NCBI GenBank assembly: GCA_020444425.1 | Contig: JAHLLB010000018.1 | Span: 20,694 to 84,693 of the forward strand | Source: a bacterium | Lineage (GTDB): Bacteria; Electryoneota; Electryoneia; Electryoneales; Electryoneaceae | Direction of reading: 5' to 3' | Length of the DNA: 64,000 bases | Shown: positions 61,548-64,000 of the stretch, piece after piece | How the letters are laid out: each line of letters begins with the position of its first letter | Numbering within the stretch: position 1 is the stretch's first letter | The notes under the pieces: generated by a model | Database searches by the model: none | The model's input: the letters and a program-made list of their open reading frames with translations, nothing else | Told to the model about the DNA's origin: nothing | Program-made: the position numbers and the translations under genes

Positions 61548-62806
61548 AGGTTGCTCACCAGCCGGTATTCGCCGTAGCCAAGTTCGTCCACGAAGACGAA
61601 CCGTTTCTGACCGTCGTAGTAGTACCAGATTTCGTAGGGACGGGAATCCACCTCGAACGGGTGGCGTTCCACCTCGTCCGGCGGACCGTAGCGCACATAC
61701 ACCTCACCGCGGTCGGTTTCCCATCCGTCACGCATGCCACCAAACGCCGCGCTGGCTTCGTGGATTCGGTTGTAATACTCCTCCATTAACTCGTTCGGCG
61801 GAGTGTCCGGAGATGGATCCATCTTTTTCCAGAAATCATGGAACAGGATCTGACGCTCGTGTGAGGACGCGTTCAGCATGCGCTCCACCTCACGGTTGCG
61901 CGCGACGTAGCGTAGCTGCCGGATCGCCGTTTCCATGTTCTGCACGGTGGACGGCAAACCCGTCAAGCGCACCTGGAATTCAGCCGCCTTGAGCGTGGAG
62001 AAATCTTCTGTCCGTACCTGCATTTCCACCACATGGCTGCCGACACCCAGCTTGGCCGTTGGGATCTCGAAGTAATCCCGGGTCACCGGCTTTTCCACAT
62101 CCACCGTGCGTCGCTGTTCGAAGACCAGGCTGCCATTGCGGTCGAGCACACGGGAATGCACGTGCATCGTGTCGGAAACCGTCGGATAAACTTCATAATA
62201 GACGTACAACTCTTCGTCTTCACCCGCGATCACACGGTCGACATTCGGTACGATCTCGAACGCTCCACTCGGCGTCTTGACAACTTCGCGCGCAAGCAGC
62301 AAATCGCCCATCGACAGGCCGCCAAGGTCGTAACTCGGTACCATCAGGGTGCGGGATACCTGGAACTGTTTACGGGTTTCGAGGTCAGTGACCGTGGCGA
62401 TCATCGTATAATTTGCCGGATCAAGGATGATCGTGGTCTCGCTGATATCAAACAGTTCCCGGCTGTTGGTTTCCTCGAAGGTTGGCACGATCACCGTCGA
62501 CCGCCAGATCTTGTTCTCGACACGCGGGCTGCTGTCGGTCGGCCCGGCAAGAATCGACATGTCGACTTCGTAATTCGCCTCATAACCACGGGAAGAGCGG
62601 ACAAACTGCAGGTTTTCGTAGGGCAGTTCGATGTACGCAATGACACGGGTGCGTTCCGGCTGATCAGACAGCAGCGAAATCGCGTTGACATCAAAACGAG
62701 GCAGGCCGATCTCACGATACTGGCGCATCATCACCGGCTGGGCGTTCACCAGGTTCGCCAGCAGGACTATCAAGATCACCGTGCTCAATACCATACGTCT
62801 GCGCAT
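61538..62806 (-). CDS. GWxTD domain-containing secreted protein
   Basis: 422 aa with a signal peptide (1-22, LLANLVNAQ). The body is beta-rich and the C-terminal 110 residues form the GWxTD domain: RDGWETDRGEVYVRYGPPDE and RPYEIWYYYDGQKRFVFVDE. The family occurs in Acidobacteria and FCB phyla; no activity is known to me. ATG 62804-62806 is chosen (GGGAG upstream) over the open frame to 62932. It overlaps ldcA by 10 bp and follows ftsY by about 100 bp. Confidence 0.9.
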   Translation of the reverse strand: MRRRMVLSTVILIVLLANLVNAQPVMMRQYREIGLPRFDVNAISLLSDQPERTRVIAYIELPYENLQFVRSSRGYEANYEVDMSILAGPTDSSPRVENKIWRSTVIVPTFEETNSRELFDISETTIILDPANYTMIATVTDLETRKQFQVSRTLMVPSYDLGGLSMGDLLLAREVVKTPSGAFEIVPNVDRVIAGEDEELYVYYEVYPTVSDTMHVHSRVLDRNGSLVFEQRRTVDVEKPVTRDYFEIPTAKLGVGSHVVEMQVRTEDFSTLKAAEFQVRLTGLPSTVQNMETAIRQLRYVARNREVERMLNASSHERQILFHDFWKKMDPSPDTPPNELMEEYYNRIHEASAAFGGMRDGWETDRGEVYVRYGPPDEVERHPFEVDSRPYEIWYYYDGQKRFVFVDELGYGEYRLVSNLWQ

Positions 62807-62904
62807 CGCCGAACTCCCGGGGAGGTAAGCAGGTACATGTTCAACCGGGTAATGTATCACCCGCACGTTGAGCATACTCGCCCGTTGATGAAAATGTTGC
62901 CAAC

Positions 62905-63927
62905 TCACGGGATCGCGTCGAAATCGGACCAATCCGTCTTGGCCTCTTCCGCACGCTTGGCCGCTTCTTCGAGAGATCCCTGCAAAAAGCCGGTTTCTTC
63001 TTCGCCGAAGACGGCGTCCACAATCAGCTCCGCCTTGAACGGAACGAGGTCATCGATCTGCTCTCCGACACCGATCCAACGCACCGGGATGTTCAGCTCA
63101 CGCACGATCGGCACCAGCATGCCGCCCTTGGCGGTGCCGTCGAGTTTGGTCACGATCAACGCGCTGACACCAATGCTTTCGCGGAACTTCTTCGCCTGCG
63201 CCAATCCGTTCTGGCCGGTGGTGCCATCGAGCACGAGCAACACGTCATGCGGCGCGTCCGGAATCACCTTCTTGGCGACACGATCGATTTTCTCGAGCTC
63301 GGCCATCAGGTTGGTCTTGGTGTGCAGACGTCCCGCCGTATCCACCAGCACCCGTTCAATCCCACGCGCCTTGGCGGCTTCCAGGCCGTCATAGACCACG
63401 CTGGCCGGGTCAGCACCGGTGGCACCACGGACCAACTCAACGTTCGCCCGCTCCGCCCAGATCGCCACCTGCTCCACCGCCGCGCTGCGGAATGTGTCCG
63501 CCGCGATGATCAGCGTCTTGCGTCCCGCCTCCGCGTACCGCGCGGCCAGTTTGCCGATGCTGGTCGTTTTGCCGGTGCCATTGACGCCGACCACGAAGGT
63601 GACATACGGTCCGTCAACCTCCGACGCATCACGCGGTTTGTAGGCATCCCCGCCGAGCTTGGTCTCGTCGATCAGCTCCGCCAGTTCTTCACGCAGGGCC
63701 TTGAGCACGTCGTCACCAGTCATCGCTTCCCGCAACGCGCGCTTGCGCATGCGATCGGCCAGTTGACCGGAGGTTTCGACACCGAGATCGGCCGAGATCA
63801 GCACTTCCTCGAGATCCTCGAGCGCTTCTTCGTCCAACTTGGCCTCACCGACCACCTCACGGATCGAACCGACCAGCGATTGACGGGTCTTGGAAAGGCC
63901 GTCCTTGATCTTCTTGAAAAAGTTCAT
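62905..63927 (-). CDS. ftsY: Signal recognition particle receptor FtsY
   Basis: 340 aa, a short FtsY without the acidic A domain. N domain helices (KLDEEALEDLEEVLISADLG) lead into the G domain: G1 VGVNGTGKTTSIGKLA, DTFRSAAVEQ, G3 VLVDTAGRLHTKTNLM, G4 VTKLDGTAKGGML and the closing PVRWIGVGEQIDDLVPF. It binds SRP-ribosome complexes at the inner membrane. There is no ribosome-binding site before ATG 63925-63927; a heptamer array lies immediately upstream. Confidence 0.96.
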   Translation of the reverse strand: MNFFKKIKDGLSKTRQSLVGSIREVVGEAKLDEEALEDLEEVLISADLGVETSGQLADRMRKRALREAMTGDDVLKALREELAELIDETKLGGDAYKPRDASEVDGPYVTFVVGVNGTGKTTSIGKLAARYAEAGRKTLIIAADTFRSAAVEQVAIWAERANVELVRGATGADPASVVYDGLEAAKARGIERVLVDTAGRLHTKTNLMAELEKIDRVAKKVIPDAPHDVLLVLDGTTGQNGLAQAKKFRESIGVSALIVTKLDGTAKGGMLVPIVRELNIPVRWIGVGEQIDDLVPFKAELIVDAVFGEEETGFLQGSLEEAAKRAEEAKTDWSDFDAIP

Positions 63928-63933
63928 CGTCGT

Positions 63934-64000
63934 CTATCAGGCTATGGGCTATGGGCTATGGGCTATGGGCTATGGGCTATGGGCTATGGGCTATGGGCTA
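63934..64000. repeat. Heptamer array GGCTATG, cut by window edge
   Basis: CTATCAG followed by eight perfect GCTATGG units and the start of another; it continues past the right edge. It begins 6 bp upstream of the ftsY start, so on that side it takes the place of a ribosome-binding site; it may equally be the tail of the next gene beyond the window. Confidence 0.85.

Noticed and set aside
62033..63394. Long plus-strand frame spanning GWxTD and ftsY
   Set aside because: It crosses two unrelated genes and their gap and is rich in Arg/His, the sign of a shadow frame.

Overview
The window is bacterial chromosome of about 60% GC, with genes packed on both strands. It looks like an uncultured member of the FCB superphylum. 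Three tandem secreted proteins end in a type IX secretion (T9SS) sorting domain, and there are also a GWxTD-domain protein, a DUF4301 protein, a Tricorn-type S41 protease and a paired M16 peptidase set, all common in that group. The translation genes occur in the standard order rplM-rpsI, rpsB-tsf-pyrH, frr. Assignment to a phylum is inference from gene content only.

Layout. 1-6.5 kb: the end of pcm, a YugP-type metallopeptidase, Fe/Mn superoxide dismutase, an MscS channel, then four consecutive ferritin-like genes and a Fur/PerR regulator, which together form an iron and peroxide defence block. 6.8-12.3 kb: a PLP gamma-family sulfur amino-acid enzyme, methylmalonyl-CoA epimerase, a low-molecular-weight phosphatase, an APS kinase fused to an ATP-sulfurylase-like domain that has lost its catalytic motifs, and a UDP-glucuronate decarboxylase-like epimerase. 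12.5-19 kb: a five-gene minus-strand operon (PEP/pyruvate-binding dikinase-like protein, PAS histidine kinase, response regulator, CBS protein, SLC13 anion transporter). 19.3-27.6 kb: DUF4301, TatA, a response regulator, an MFS transporter, a TlpA-like lipoprotein, a ribbon-helix-helix protein and a nuclease-DinG helicase fusion. 27.6-36.2 kb is the most accessory-like part: a frameshifted parallel beta-helix protein, a secreted propeller-like protein, gamma-glutamyltransferase, a deoxynucleoside kinase, a very AT-rich AAA ATPase gene, inverted repeats, a gene remnant and a 259-bp heptamer array. 36.4-41.5 kb: ribosomal protein and translation-factor genes and a flavodoxin. 42-64 kb: a YihY membrane protein, a MTA/SAH deaminase-like amidohydrolase, an AlkD-like repair protein, Tricorn protease, three T9SS-exported paralogues, two M16 peptidases, purN, LD-carboxypeptidase, the GWxTD protein and ftsY.

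The intergenic DNA is unusually structured. At least four dispersed repeat classes occur: (1) hairpins with a fixed outer GGGGACAC/GTGTCCCC stem and a variable but still paired inner stem, usually just 3' of genes and often followed by T runs; (2) arrays with an exact 7-bp period whose unit sequence drifts while the phase is kept; (3) short perfect hairpins with CTGAAG, CTTG or CTAC-type loops; (4) GTCATTCTGAACGAAG-type elements in inverted pairs. One class-1 cluster lies in frame inside the helicase gene. These repeats, the degenerate sulfurylase-kinase fusion, the dikinase/two-component operon and the AT-rich ATPase island are the parts most worth following up. No tRNA, rRNA, CRISPR array, integrase or transposase gene was seen.
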